Source: Aselliscus stoliczkanus (taxonomy: Eukaryota > Chordata > Mammalia > Chiroptera > Hipposideridae). From it: a stretch of 64,000 bases of DNA. Positions 34,705-44,570 of this stretch are shown here, piece by piece. The DNA lies in assembly GCA_033961575.1 (NCBI GenBank), contig CM066738.1:102697478-102761477 (forward strand), given 5' to 3'. A program made the translations under genes and the position numbers. Each line of letters starts with the position of its first letter. Position 1 is the stretch's first letter. Under the pieces are notes generated by a model. That model made no database searches and was not told the DNA's origin. It saw nothing but the letters and a program-made list of their open reading frames with translations.

Positions 34705-34991
34705 AATGGCTTAAAGCCATAAGTATTTATTATGGAGCTGGGGCTAATGAGAGTCCACTGCTTTAGACTGCACTCAACTAAGCTCGGAGGGTTCGCTCAT
34801 TACCTGTCTGCAAGTTACCTATCTATAGGCAAACTATTCTAGTTTACGGGTAATCTGCTCTAGTCTGGCTTTCCTAAAGCCCCTTAGTAGGGCAACTCTG
34901 ATCTAAGTCTCTCATCTTCCTCTTGAGGCCAGAGGGCTAGCCTGGCCTTGCACTTTTCATGGAGTGGCAGAAGCACAAGAGACAATAAGTG

Positions 34992-35035
<44 letters not shown>

Positions 35036-35199
35036 CTCTTGAGAAGTGGGTTAGGAACCTGCACACCATGAATCCTGCCTCAACTCATTGGTAAAGCAGG
35101 TGACACAGCTAAGCCCAGGGGTAGGAGGAAGAGTAGCCCTTGCCTCTCCAATGAGAGAAAAATGTAAAGTCACATGGCCTAGGGTGTGGATATTAATCA
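34705..35199 (-). mobile_element. Ancient LTR-like fragment with an AC microsatellite
   Basis: CAATGGCTTAAAGCCATAAG, GGCCAGAGGGCTAGCCTGGC, TTTTCATGGAGTGGCAGAAG and GTAAAGTCACATGGCCTAGG follow the order of an old antisense MaLR-like LTR. No termini are visible, so the assignment is weak. Confidence 0.35.
34994..35032 (+). repeat. (AC)n microsatellite
   Basis: An uninterrupted AC run of about 19 units, likely polymorphic in length. Confidence 0.95.
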
Positions 35200-35470
35200 G
35201 TCAACCTCAACATCTAAATGGAGATATTACATGGGCCATTGGACATGCATGTATGGAATTCAAAAGCCTGGGCTGAAGATGTAAATTTGAGGGTTGTCAA
35301 ACTAGAAAGGTAATTGAGGCCATGTTATTAGATGAATAATTTAGAAAATGAATGTTGATAGAGACTGGAAGAGATTCAGGGTTGGGGAAATAAAAAAGAA
35401 CCAGCAGTAGATACTGAAATGGAGTGCTGGTAAGGTCAGTTTAGAGTCAAGAGAGAATAGACATGTTTTA
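35200..35470 (+). mobile_element. L2 LINE fragment
   Basis: CATCTAAATGGAGATATTAC, GGACATGCATGTATGGAATT, GCCTGGGCTGAAGATGTAAA and TAAGGTCAGTTTAGAGTCAA follow the L2 3' region in sense. Heavily diverged. Confidence 0.5.
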
Positions 35471-35659
35471 AAAGGAAGAAATGGTCCGTAGTGTTAATTA
35501 CTATTCTATGAACTACATAAAACTGTTAACTGCTGCCTGGTTCTTCCTAAAGAGTCACGTCACTGTTGTGTATATTACTGTGCTAACCTAGGATGAGGTT
35601 ACTATTCTAAACTAAGTTAGAATCTAATAAAGATACCTGACCTGTCACACCCACTTTAC

Positions 35660-35686
35660 CTGGCTCATTTACCATAAATGAGCCAG
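35660..35686. repeat. Perfect 12-bp hairpin palindrome
   Basis: CTGGCTCATTTA, loop CCA, then TAAATGAGCCAG. All twelve pairs match. It lies in unassigned sequence between two L2 pieces. It may be a regulatory palindrome or chance. Confidence 0.6.
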
Positions 35687-35792
35687 TTAAGATTAGTTGT
35701 ACCCAGCCTAAGCCAGATCTTTTACTATGTTCATTCGTTGATAGATGCCAGGGTAGTTTTCAACATTAGCAAGATCTATAGCTTAACTATTT

Positions 35793-35980
35793 ATGTAGCA
35801 AGCATTTATTGAGGACCTGGTTTTGTCATACACTGCTCTAAGCAATGAGGCTAGAAAATGAGTTTCTAGCTGTCACAAAGTTTATATTTCAGTGGTAGAA
35901 ACAAATAAAAAACATATACGACGGGTCATATAAACTGGCAAGTAATTTCAGATAGCACTGTGATGCTATAGCAGAATAAT
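35793..35980 (+). mobile_element. L2 LINE 3' fragment
   Basis: CATTTATTGAGGACCTGGTT, CATACACTGCTCTAAGCAAT, TCACAAAGTTTATATTTCAG and CAAATAAAAAACATATACGA are L2 3' end phrases in sense. The copy abuts the LTR at 35986. Confidence 0.6.
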
Positions 35981-35985
35981 GATGA

Positions 35986-36924
35986 TGGGGAGGAAAAAAA
36001 TTTTTCTCTACTCTTCTAGGTTCTGCTAGCTGGTCTAATAATTAAATTAAGATAAAACAGATAAATAGGAGAGAAATCAATTTAAATATGTATGAACAGG
36101 GGTTCCATAAAGACAATGAGACCCAAGGATAAATTGAGGCTTAAATGCTATTCTGAGTTAAGGAGTAGAACAGGGGAATGGGGGCCGGCCGAGTGGCGCA
36201 TTGGTTAAGCGCTGGTTTTGGGATGCCAGCGGCCCCGGTTCGGATCCCACATGAGGGCCAGTGACACTGCCCTCTACAGCTAACAACAGCTCCACCTGGA
36301 GCTGGGCTGTGCGAGCCCCAGTAATGGTGTGGGCTGCAGCCCCTGCTGCAGTGGGCTGCCATAGGCTACAGTGAGTGGCCCGCAGCCAGCGTGAGCGGCT
36401 GGCAGCCAAGCGTGAGCTGCCAATAGCCGCGATGAGCGACATCCAGAGGCCAGCGACCAATCTGCCTCATCCGGGAAGAGCGCAATGACGATATCAACAG
36501 TGAAGCAACATCCTCCGCAACTAAACTGAAGAACAAGAAGACGGCAACTTGTCTGTTCCCCTTCCCCGATTCCCCAACGCTGTTCCCCTCCACCAATTCC
36601 CCAATAAAATCTTTAAAAAAAAAAAAAAAAAAAAAAGAACAGGGGAATGGGGCTTCCAAGGGAAGGCAGGTAATTGACAGGACAATAGGGAGAGCAGATG
36701 TTTAGTAGTTAAGTGTTTGTTCTGCCATACAAATAGGCCATTCAGATTAAAAAAAAAAATCTCTCTTTCTGGGTCAGGCCCCCTATTTAACTTCTTTAGA
36801 TAATTAAGGCGGGTGGGAGATGGGGGGTAAAAGAGTTTTTTTTAGTCTGCTGATTGCCTTCAAGTTGAAATAGTCTGTATACCAAAGTGGCACATTTGGG
36901 GGATGCTTGTTCTGAACCCTTTCA
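35986..36924 (-). mobile_element. Solo LTR (family X, copy A) containing a SINE
   Basis: The LTR runs from TGGGGAGGAAAAAAATTTTT (its 3' end) to TGTTCTGAACCCTTTCA (its 5' end), so it has TG...CA termini in LTR sense. It is flanked by the 4-bp repeat ATGA (35982-35985 and 36925-36928). A 4-bp target repeat is typical of gammaretrovirus-like (ERV1) integrations. Excluding the SINE and its repeat, the LTR is about 470 bp. No internal viral genes are present. I do not know the Repbase name; 'family X' is my local label. Confidence 0.75.
36183..36635 (+). mobile_element. Long T+ tRNA SINE
   Basis: The head GGCCGGCCGAGTGGCGCATT and B box GGTTCGGATCCC are followed by the shared GCCAGTGACACTGCCCTC and then a roughly 300-bp body (CTACAGCTAACAACAGCTCC onwards). 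The tail is CCACCAATTCCCCAATAAAA, TCTTT and poly-A. The target duplication AGAACAGGGGAATGGGG (17 bp) is at 36167-36183 and 36636-36652. It is nearly identical to the 42092-42540 copy, which points to recent activity. Confidence 0.92.
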
Positions 36925-36928
36925 ATGA

Positions 36929-37317
36929 TTAGAGTGACTGGGAAAAGGAGGGGAATTACTTTTGATCATATGGTCAGGGAAGTCTTCTCCAAGAAGATGA
37001 TAAATGGCTGAACTATGAATTATTCAAATTAGACAAATCCTCAGTGAGTTTCATTATAGCTCTTTCACCTTCCACTATTCCTGGGCTGCTACACAGAAAG
37101 GGGAATCCCAGCATCATCTCATTTTCCCTCTTGCCTTCCCCACAGCCCCCTGAGAGTTATAAATAAAAGAGGAGAGCAAGAATACCAGGGGAGGTATTCC
37201 AGATGCCTGCTGTAAAATGTAACCACAAACCCAGTCTCTTCTGGCCAGACTAGAGCCCATATGGAGAACGGGGCTCAGCTAACACTTGTTGAAAAACAGA
37301 AAAGTTTTATAACATAC
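36929..37317. other. Intergenic, nothing recognised
   Basis: No repeat or gene is recognised in this short interval. Confidence 0.4.
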
Positions 37318-37467
37318 TTTTTTTTTTTTTTTTTTAGCTGAGCCATCCTGCCACCTGTTGGCAGCTCAACGGCAGCTCAGCTCGGGCTGGGCATCAAACT
37401 GCTGTTGCTCAGAGCTCAGCTCATACTCTTGAGCGAGCTCTTAACCAACTGAGCCACTTGGCCGGCC
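37318..37467 (-). mobile_element. Dimer-type SINE, left monomer only
   Basis: In reverse sense the head reads GGGCCGGCCAAGTGGCTCAG, followed by a body ending GGCAGGATGGCTCAGCT and then poly-A. The copy stops just inside the start of the second monomer of the 1124-1519 type. Flanks show similar AAAACAGAAAAGTTTTAT (37293-37310) and AAAACAGAAGTTTTAT just right of the element, suggesting a target duplication. Confidence 0.75.
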
Positions 37468-37713
37468 CAAAACAGAAGTTTTATTTGATTCAGCAACTGT
37501 GCTTTCTCTGTGGCAGAAAAAGAAGGCATTAAAGTCTGCAGAAGATAAAGTCATAACTGGCCCAAAGGTGCCTTGATTGGCCATATCCATTTGGCATTCT
37601 GCTTTCAGAGAAGGAAAGGAGGTTCTGGGTGGTATAGGTACCACATTTCCCTGAGACCCATCAACACACTAAGATGGGAGGATTTACTCTTGGAACAAAG
37701 GCATTGTCTCTGG

Positions 37714-37815
37714 GGAATTCAAAAAGTTACCCAAGGTCATCTAGTTAATAAAAGACAAAATCAGAATAGGAACTATTCTGATTCCAAAACCCATGTTCTT
37801 TCAACTAAATGACCC
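37714..37815 (-). mobile_element. MIR SINE fragment
   Basis: AAAAAGTTACCCAAGGTCAT, then CTAGTTAATAAAAGACAAAA and CCCATGTTCTTTCAACTAAA match the antisense MIR 5' half. Ancient. Confidence 0.6.
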
Positions 37816-39453
37816 TGCCAGGCTGCCAAACTGGGCACCGGAAAATATAACCCATTATAAGACACAGGGCAGAACCAATTCATTTGTAAAATTTTTCTAA
37901 GGGGAAAAAACAGAGAGGGAGAGAGAGATCGATAACGCTGTGCTGTATTTTTGGTGATGGGCAGCGAGAACAGACACAACAATTTATAGAAAGGGAAGGG
38001 AATTTGTATTCCTTGGGGCTGGAAAGCTGTTGAACATTAATAGCAAGAAAATTGTTAGGAAGCTGCCAAGAGGGAAAAGAAAAGGTCCTTGCTTTCTCCC
38101 CTGTAAAAACCTCACTGCAGGAAAAGTGGAAGAGAACACAGGATTAAAAATTGAAGCCAATGTGGGAAAGAAAAAAAAAAAGCACAGGAAGGATATATGA
38201 GAAAGTTTGGAAGAAAACAATATGACATGCAAGAATTTCAGAGGAAAAAGAAAAATAAGCTTCGCTGTGGTTAAGAAGAGCTGGGTGGTTAATTAACAAG
38301 GGAGATAAAAATGGCCTGCAGATAATATTTATCATCCTTCCCAGTTTTCCTGTGGCTTTATTTGTGCCCATCTGTCAGCTCAGTCTTTTCCAAGTGTCTG
38401 CAGGCCACAAATGTAGGCCGTTAATTTATTGAAAATATTACTGAAATTAGATGGCTTCTGGCCTTCCTATTGTTTTTAACTTAAAAATAAAAAGTGGATT
38501 TATTTATTTGCCTGTTTATATTTACATTTGGCAAGTAGGGGTTATGCCCAAGCTTGAAAACAGCCTTCCCAATCCATAAGAAAAAGAAAACATAAGAAAC
38601 TTTCCCTTGTTCAGAAGCCTCCATATAAATTTACAAAACAATTTTCTCACCCTCTTCCTCTGGGGTGAGAAATCTAAATCTGAAATATTCTGACAAAACC
38701 AAAAGCAATGGCAACAAGCATTTATTTGCCTTAGCAAAGAACAGAGCTGAATGAGTGGTTCTTAATATCAACTCATCCAGTTTACATTAAAAAGAAAAAA
38801 TCCACTACACTCCCTGGAGAAATAAGTAGGTGGTGCATTTAGAATTACCCTCCCCCCCGCACCTTTTTCTCCCCCCCAAACCAAGGACAAAGAGCCTTCC
38901 TGTCAACTCGGTGACAGGCTGATATGAGTCACCCTAAGTGAAGCCACTAACTATCAAAGGAAGACAATGGTGACATTTTAGTGTCACATAATCAGATTTT
39001 TAAATCAGCAACTGAATGTATATTACCAGAGTTGTGAGAGGCAGCTCTGCAAAGGGCCTGAGGCCTTGATTTGATTTGTTCAGCTTCCCAAGGTTGCCCC
39101 TAGAGAGCAGACAGGCCACCCAGATGCTCCGGCCTGTCAGACCAGTTCTGGCCCCAGGGGAGGGTTCTGAGCTCTTTACTTCAAGGAGTACCACCCAGGC
39201 TGGTTGGCTGCAATTGTGAGCTGCCGGTCATTTCTCCTTCATTTCCCAGGAAGTCTGGGTGAGAGAGCTCTGGGTCTCCTGATGGGCGTGATTCCTTGCC
39301 CTTTCATCTCCCCTCATCATGCTGAGCAACTTTTTAACTGGGAGAATCGCAGCTGCTCTTCCGCTCCGATTCACTTGCTGGCAGGCTGGTGTGCAAGACA
39401 GGAGCGGGGAGAGATGGCGAGATTAAAGAACCCAGCGGCTCTGGAGGCTTTGC
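37816..39453. other. Intergenic, nothing recognised
   Basis: About 1.6 kb with almost no identifiable repeats, mostly AT-rich with C runs at 38851-38877. It is a candidate for conserved non-coding sequence by default only. Confidence 0.35.
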
Positions 39454-40018
39454 TGGGGAGACAAAAAATGATTTTTCTCTCTATCCACGTTCAGTTCTTT
39501 AGCTGAGGCCTTCGAATCAAATGATAAAAGACAGAATAACAAGAGAAAAAAAGGACAGACTTAATTATGAGCGTATGCATGGGATTTTCACACACACAAA
39601 AAAGGAGACTCAAGGAAGTGGCCAGATAATTGCAGTTTATATACCCTCTTAGGCTAAACAAAGGAGAAGGCGCTTTGTGGCTTGGGGTGGGGAGGACTGA
39701 GTAGGGTGAGGCAAGCTGTGTGATGGTGACAAGTAAAAGTATGGGAAAGGAGGGTTGTTAGGTAACGTTGGTTATGCAGATTTACGTAGGTACCTTCTGC
39801 ATTGATTAGAGTTATGAATTCTCCTGGTTCAGGAGCGGGGAAAGACACTTTTACAAGTGAAAATGTGTTTATAAATGTAAATTTCCTTTATAAAGGAGAA
39901 CTTGTGCCTTGTGTTTAGAGCATTTCCTGCCACTACTGATTCTTAATGGCCTCCAACTGAACATAGTCTATATGCCAAAAGAGAGGTATTCTGGGATGCC
40001 ATCTTCTGGTATCCTCCA
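39454..40018 (-). mobile_element. Solo LTR (family X, copy D)
   Basis: The left end TGGGGAGACAAAAAATGATT is the LTR 3' end. It is followed by AGACAGAATAACAAGAGAAA, CTCTTAGGCTAAACAAAGGA and, near the LTR 5' end, CATAGTCTATATGCCAAAAG. The order matches copies F and G. No target repeat is clear. Confidence 0.6.
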
Positions 40019-40127
40019 ACTTACTTTTGCCTGAAAACAAATATTTGAGGGAGGAAAAAAAAATGTTTTAAAGCTGAAGGACTGAAGATGAAGCAATTAG
40101 TTTCCACAACATAAAAAAGTATGTATC

Positions 40128-40625
40128 TGTGGGGGTTCAGAAAGAGTCACCCTAAGATGTGCCTCCGTGGTGTGCAGATTGTTTTGAGCTAAGGCAATGC
40201 AAAGGTGGCTGCAGGCTCACGAAAAACACCTACTCCCTTTAATCTCCCAACACACACCTAAAAGAACTTGAATTAGGGGCTTTGACCATGATAGGAGACT
40301 ATCTCAGATAATATTTTTTGACCTCTATGACAGGGCAAACTTCTAATTACTAAACATCTGTTCTTATCATCATCCAGCAATGACCCTTTGAAGCCCCCTA
40401 AGTACCTTACCTCATCCCTACCTCATAATCGCACATACCCAGGTCCCCTTTCTATCTCTCCACCTCTTGTGCATGTGGGATCTCCGACTCTGTCATATGT
40501 GGAGTTCCCATATGTATGTAAGTAATTAAATTTAATTATTTCCTTTTGTTACTCTGTCTCATATCTATTTATTAGACCACCCAAGAGAACCTTGAGAGTA
40601 GAGGAAAACTTTCTAACTTCCCCAC
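40128..40625 (+). mobile_element. Solo LTR (family X, copy B)
   Basis: Sense copy from TGTGGGGGTTCAGAAAGAGT through GTGTGCAGATTGTTTTGAGC, CTAATTACTAAACATCTGTT, GACCCTTTGAAGCCCCCTAA and ATGTGGAGTTCCCATATGTA to GAGGAAAACTTTCTAACTTC and CCCAC. Flanking GTATC/GTATT hint at a short target repeat. At about 498 bp uninterrupted it is the best reference copy of this family in the window. Confidence 0.7.
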
Positions 40626-41319
40626 GTATTATAAAATATAATTTTATATTTATACATGATATAGCATCCCCACAATTATAAAACTTCAAAAAATTTTTGA
40701 AGTGGCAAAAGATACCACTTCAAAAACTGAAGAGGTTCTGGTAGAAGCCTTTAGTATGTGCAGAAACACGAAAAGAGCTAACTATAGGATGTGTCAGTGC
40801 AAAATATGCCTCTTTGGCATAAGGATTATTTTGAGTCAATTATTTAAGACTCAGTACATACAAGAAAAGCCCTGAAGACAGAAGATAAGTTTCCCTTTTT
40901 AAAATTTATATATTAAAAAAAATCTCCATTTAGAAGAGTGTCTCCCTCTTTATATCAGGAAAAGAAAGATGACTCTTAATCATAAAGACTCATCAATGGA
41001 GAAAGCACTGACTTAAGCCTGTATAACAACACTGATCTGTTTATCATTCTTTCCTGGCTATTTTCCATAACTTGCCTCCCCCACCCAGAAGTCTCCAAAC
41101 CCCTTTGCTTTGCTGGTATTCCAACCTGTGAATGAAAAAGGGGTTCTGTACTAAAACTGACAAGTCCGGTGAGAGAAAGTAACCTCACAGGGTGACCTGA
41201 TCATATATTCCTAACTGGGCAGGTCATGGTGGGTAGTTACATCCAGACATATAACCTTTTAGTAAAAGGTTTATCTTTGCCTTAAGCAACCCCTGTCCAT
41301 TGTTTCTGAGCATCTAGGC

Positions 41320-41620
41320 CAGGGGTCAGCAAGCTGCAGCTCAGAGCCACATGCAGCTCTTTGGGGATGTTCCATCTCAAAAGTTTGCTGACCCCTGGAA
41401 CTGCCAATCCTGTCCCTCACAACAATTTAAAAATTATTCCAGAGCCATAACTATATTTTTACATAATTGCCATTATGTGAGTAATATCCTTTAAAATTTT
41501 TATAAATGAAACTATGATAGTTTTATTTTCATTTTCAATTTTACTTCAAAGCCACAGTTCGCAAGCCGCAGTTTGCTGACTGCTGGCAGCTCTTCCACCT
41601 CAAAAGTTTGCTGACCCCTG
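41320..41620. mobile_element. hAT MITE with perfect 8-bp target duplication
   Basis: The termini CAGGGGTCAGCAAGCT (left) and AGTTTGCTGACCCCTG (right) are inverted. The 8-bp target repeat ATCTAGGC is at 41312-41319 and 41621-41628, as expected for hAT transposases. The element is 301 bp with no transposase. A third terminus, AAGTTTGCTGACCCCTGG, lies internally at 41381-41398. Confidence 0.92.
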
Positions 41621-42069
41621 ATCTAGGCTAACACACCATTGAAATGCCAGAATAATCCTCTTTTTCAGACCCATGACAGGCATAACCATCCTCAAGGGAG
41701 CACATAACCTTATTAGCTATCCTGTGATCTAATCGCCACCTTTCTGCCACTTGCATAATGTCCTTTATGTTCCTGGCTTAATTCCAAATGCATAAAAGAA
41801 ACTGCAAACTCTCCTTCTGGGAGGCAAGTTTTTCAGTCTGTTGAGATCCTGCTTCCAGGTGTATCCTCTGTTTGGCTCAAATAAACTCATAGAAATTCTC
41901 TACAAGTTTCTTCCATTGCAAACCCAAGTTCTAACCACCCCTTTGAGTTACTCATATCTGGTACTCCCTTGTGTTACTTGTATAACGCACATGTTAATAA
42001 ACTTCTACTTGTTTTTTCTCATGTTAATTTGCCTTTTGTTATAAAGCCCCAGTTTAGAACCTAGAAGGG

Positions 42070-42935
42070 TGTGTCAAAAACCAAACTTTGCGGGCCGGCC
42101 GAGTGGCGCATTGGTTAAGCGCTGGTTTTGGGATGCCAGCGGCCCCGGTTCGGATCCCACATGAGGGCCAGTGACACTGCCCTCTACAGCTAACAACGGC
42201 TCCACCTGGAGCTGGGCTGTGCGAGCCCCGGTGATGGTGTGGGCTGCAGCCCCTGCTGCAGTGGGCTGCCATGGGCTGCAGTGAGTGGCCCGCAGCCAGC
42301 GTGAGCGGCTGGCGGCCTAGCGTGAGCTGCCAATAGCCGCGATGAGCGACATCCAGAGGCCAGCGACCGATCTGCCTCATCCGGGAAGAGCGCAATGATG
42401 ATACCAACAGTGAAGCAACATCCTCCGCAACTAAAACTAAAGAACAAGAAGACGGCAACTTGTCTGTTCCCCTTCCCCGATTCCCCAACGCTGTTCCCCT
42501 CCACCAATTCCCCAATAAAATCTTTAAAAAAAAAAAAAAAAAAAACCAAACTTTGCACACTAAGTCAAAGAAAAAAGGTGAATGTATTGTAAGGGTTTCA
42601 ACCTGCAAGCAGGGAAACTCAAGGTTACAGGAGCAATGAGTTCTGAGTTGCTAGCAAACTGACCGGTTTTTATGAGGTAAGTGTGGAAGTTATTTGGCTT
42701 TTGTCAGCTGATTGGTTGCCTAGCAGTCTTTTTATTTGGATCAGGGTTGCTGAGTCAGGGGACAGGAAGTCAAAAAATGGCGTGAACAGATGGTGCCTGG
42801 GGATTGGCTGACTGAATATACTGCTTTTCTGGTCCAGCAGAGCATTTATAGGGACATGAGTATTATCTAAGTTTTGGTTTGCTGACCGTGGACTCCCTGG
42901 CAGGAGTGGCTCCATCTTGGAAAGTTATTTCAACA
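42070..42935 (-). mobile_element. Different solo LTR containing a SINE, inserted in family X copy E
   Basis: In reverse orientation it runs TGTTGAAATAACTTTCCAAG to GGTTTTTGACACA, giving TG...CA ends. It has a TATA-like CTCATAAAAACC and about 400 bp of LTR once the SINE is removed. The interrupted LTR reads up to each edge (CCTAGAAGGG on the left, GGTAGAAGGAAAA on the right). The target repeat is imperfect (AGGG/AGGT). It contains no viral gene. Confidence 0.6.
42092..42540 (+). mobile_element. Long T+ tRNA SINE
   Basis: Head, body and AATAAAATCTTT tail match the 36183-36635 copy nearly base for base. The perfect 16-bp target duplication AAAAACCAAACTTTGC is at 42076-42091 and 42541-42556. The minus-strand frame of 184 codons across it is a repeat artefact. 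Confidence 0.93.
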
Positions 42936-42966
42936 GGTAGAAGGAAAAAAATTTTCTCCTCCCCCA

Positions 42967-43318
42967 TGGAACCAAAGGAAATAAAATGAATCTCTGAGCT
43001 ATGGTGGTTCTACATCCCTGGGCTTATCACTATCTTTAGGGAGGAATTTCCCCCGCAATGGATTCAGGGTATCAAAAACTCTAAGTTCATGAGAGTAACT
43101 GCCTGTTAACAGTCCTGAGGAGGCTTTAGGAATTAACCAAAGACTACGTACTAGCAGGGTGACACTCAAATCAGTCAAAGTTCTGAATTTTAACAAACGC
43201 TTCTGATGGACTTACCTAGAGGAAGAACTTTAATTTGAGCCAAGGAGAGTGATTTATTCAACAAGGGAGCCAGAAGGCATTTCTCAGGTTTTGGCCCTAA
43301 TCCTTTCTGATAGAGCCC
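42967..43318. other. Intergenic, nothing recognised
   Basis: A short gap between the LTR cluster and the MER5 element with no identified structure. Confidence 0.4.
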
Positions 43319-43473
43319 AGGTCTCAACCTGGCTGTGCATTAGGACCCTCCGGGGAGCTTTTAAAAAATAACCTCAACTCACTGAAGATGAACTAATCTG
43401 AATATCTGGGAGAGAGGCCCAGACATTCCAAATTTAAAACTCCCCAGGTGATTCTAATATACAGTCAGCTCTA
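43319..43473 (+). mobile_element. MER5-type hAT MITE
   Basis: GGTCTCAACCTGGCTGTGCA, TTAGGACCCTCCGGGGAGCT and TTTAAAAA on the left mirror AAAACTCCCCAGGTGATTCT and AATATACAGTCAGCTCTAGG on the right. This is the MER5B-like palindromic layout. Confidence 0.75.
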
Positions 43474-44570
43474 GGACAACTCTGTGGCATCTAGCTTACC
43501 CCTAGGACAAGGATTGGATGCCTCGCTGAGCTTTAAGCATTCTCTCTCACGTGGGCTGATTCCGGCTGTAGGTGTGCTGTTAGAAGATGATGCCATTCTG
43601 GTGAATAGAGTGTATTGAATAGGCAAGAATTCATTGCTACAAGGGTGAATGGTGAAATTTTCTTTAATAAAATGCAGGTAGGTATCTGCCTCCCCTGCCC
43701 TCTCCCTGGAGTGTCTTGTTGAAAGCACAATAGCTCCAATAATAGATTTGACCTTTTGATGTTACAATGGAAGGTCACAAGCCCTGTGACCCTTGGTATT
43801 GCAAACACATACCTCTGAAATTAACTCATAAGTCTCTTCAGGGAGTACAAGAGACTAGCACAAGGTCCCTTCGTTTGTCTCTGGAAAAGACAAATTTGTC
43901 ATTGTGTTTTCCTCTTTTTTACTATATAAATTTGCATGAAATTTTGTGCAGGTTAGTCATCTCTCACAGATTACCTTCATGCATGTAATCTGATATGCAT
44001 ACTCAAAAATAAATTGTGTTCTCTCTGTAGCTCCCATATCGGTATAAAGGGGTCTTTCTGTTGGCAGGATTCCCCTCCCACTCCCAGTACTCAGGAAAGG
44101 GGTAGTAGGTATACCACAGAAGCAAAGGATGAAATGAGGATCAGAGTCATGGATCAGACCAAATCCAAGGGCACGGACCTGTTGGAAATGGTCAGTGACC
44201 AGAGCCAACTGTACTCTCTCATATTTTGTTTTCATTTTCTCACCTGTGTCCTCATGTTCTTTGATGCTTGGCAGGCTGCAGCCTCCCTCTTGTCCCTGGT
44301 CTCTGGAAACAAGTAGCTCCCTGACCAAAAGGCTGGAAATTCCCCTGTCCTTTTGGTGCTCTTAAGACAAGGTTATAAAGCAGTTGCTGAAGCCCAGTTA
44401 GAGAGGTATACAAAGAAGAAGTAAAGAGTGATAAGACAGGGCAGAAAATGTGGGTTGTGGTCCAGATGAGTGGTCAGACTGGTGACAGAAATTAGAAGGG
44501 ATGTGATACAAAAAGTAGACTCACTAGAACCCGGCAACCAGTTAAGAATGAGGAGAAGAAAGGCTAAAAA
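43474..44570. other. Intergenic, nothing recognised
   Basis: No repeat or gene is identified. Overlapping frames of 90-123 codons occur on both strands at 43471-44328 but none shows a motif. Confidence 0.4.

Larger units (their letters stand above)
40785..42966 (+). mobile_element. Solo LTR (family X, copy E) broken by a hAT element and a second LTR
   Basis: It starts CAGTGCAAAATATGCCTCTT, GGCATAAGGATTATTTTGAG. It continues through a promoter-like part (CAAATGCATAAAAGAAACTG, then GGCTCAAATAAACTCATAGA) to TTAGAACCTAGAAGGG at 42069. The expected 3' end (TAGAAGGAAAAAAATTTTCT, CCTCCCCCA) appears only at 42938-42965. The order of the family is therefore restored only if the hAT element (41320-41620) and the block 42070-42935 are treated as insertions. 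Confidence 0.6.

Noticed and set aside
42054..42608. A 184-codon minus-strand open frame, with similar frames at 36158-36460 and 62617-63086
   Set aside because: The same peptide phrases recur wherever the long SINE is inserted. They are antisense SINE sequence, not a conserved protein family.
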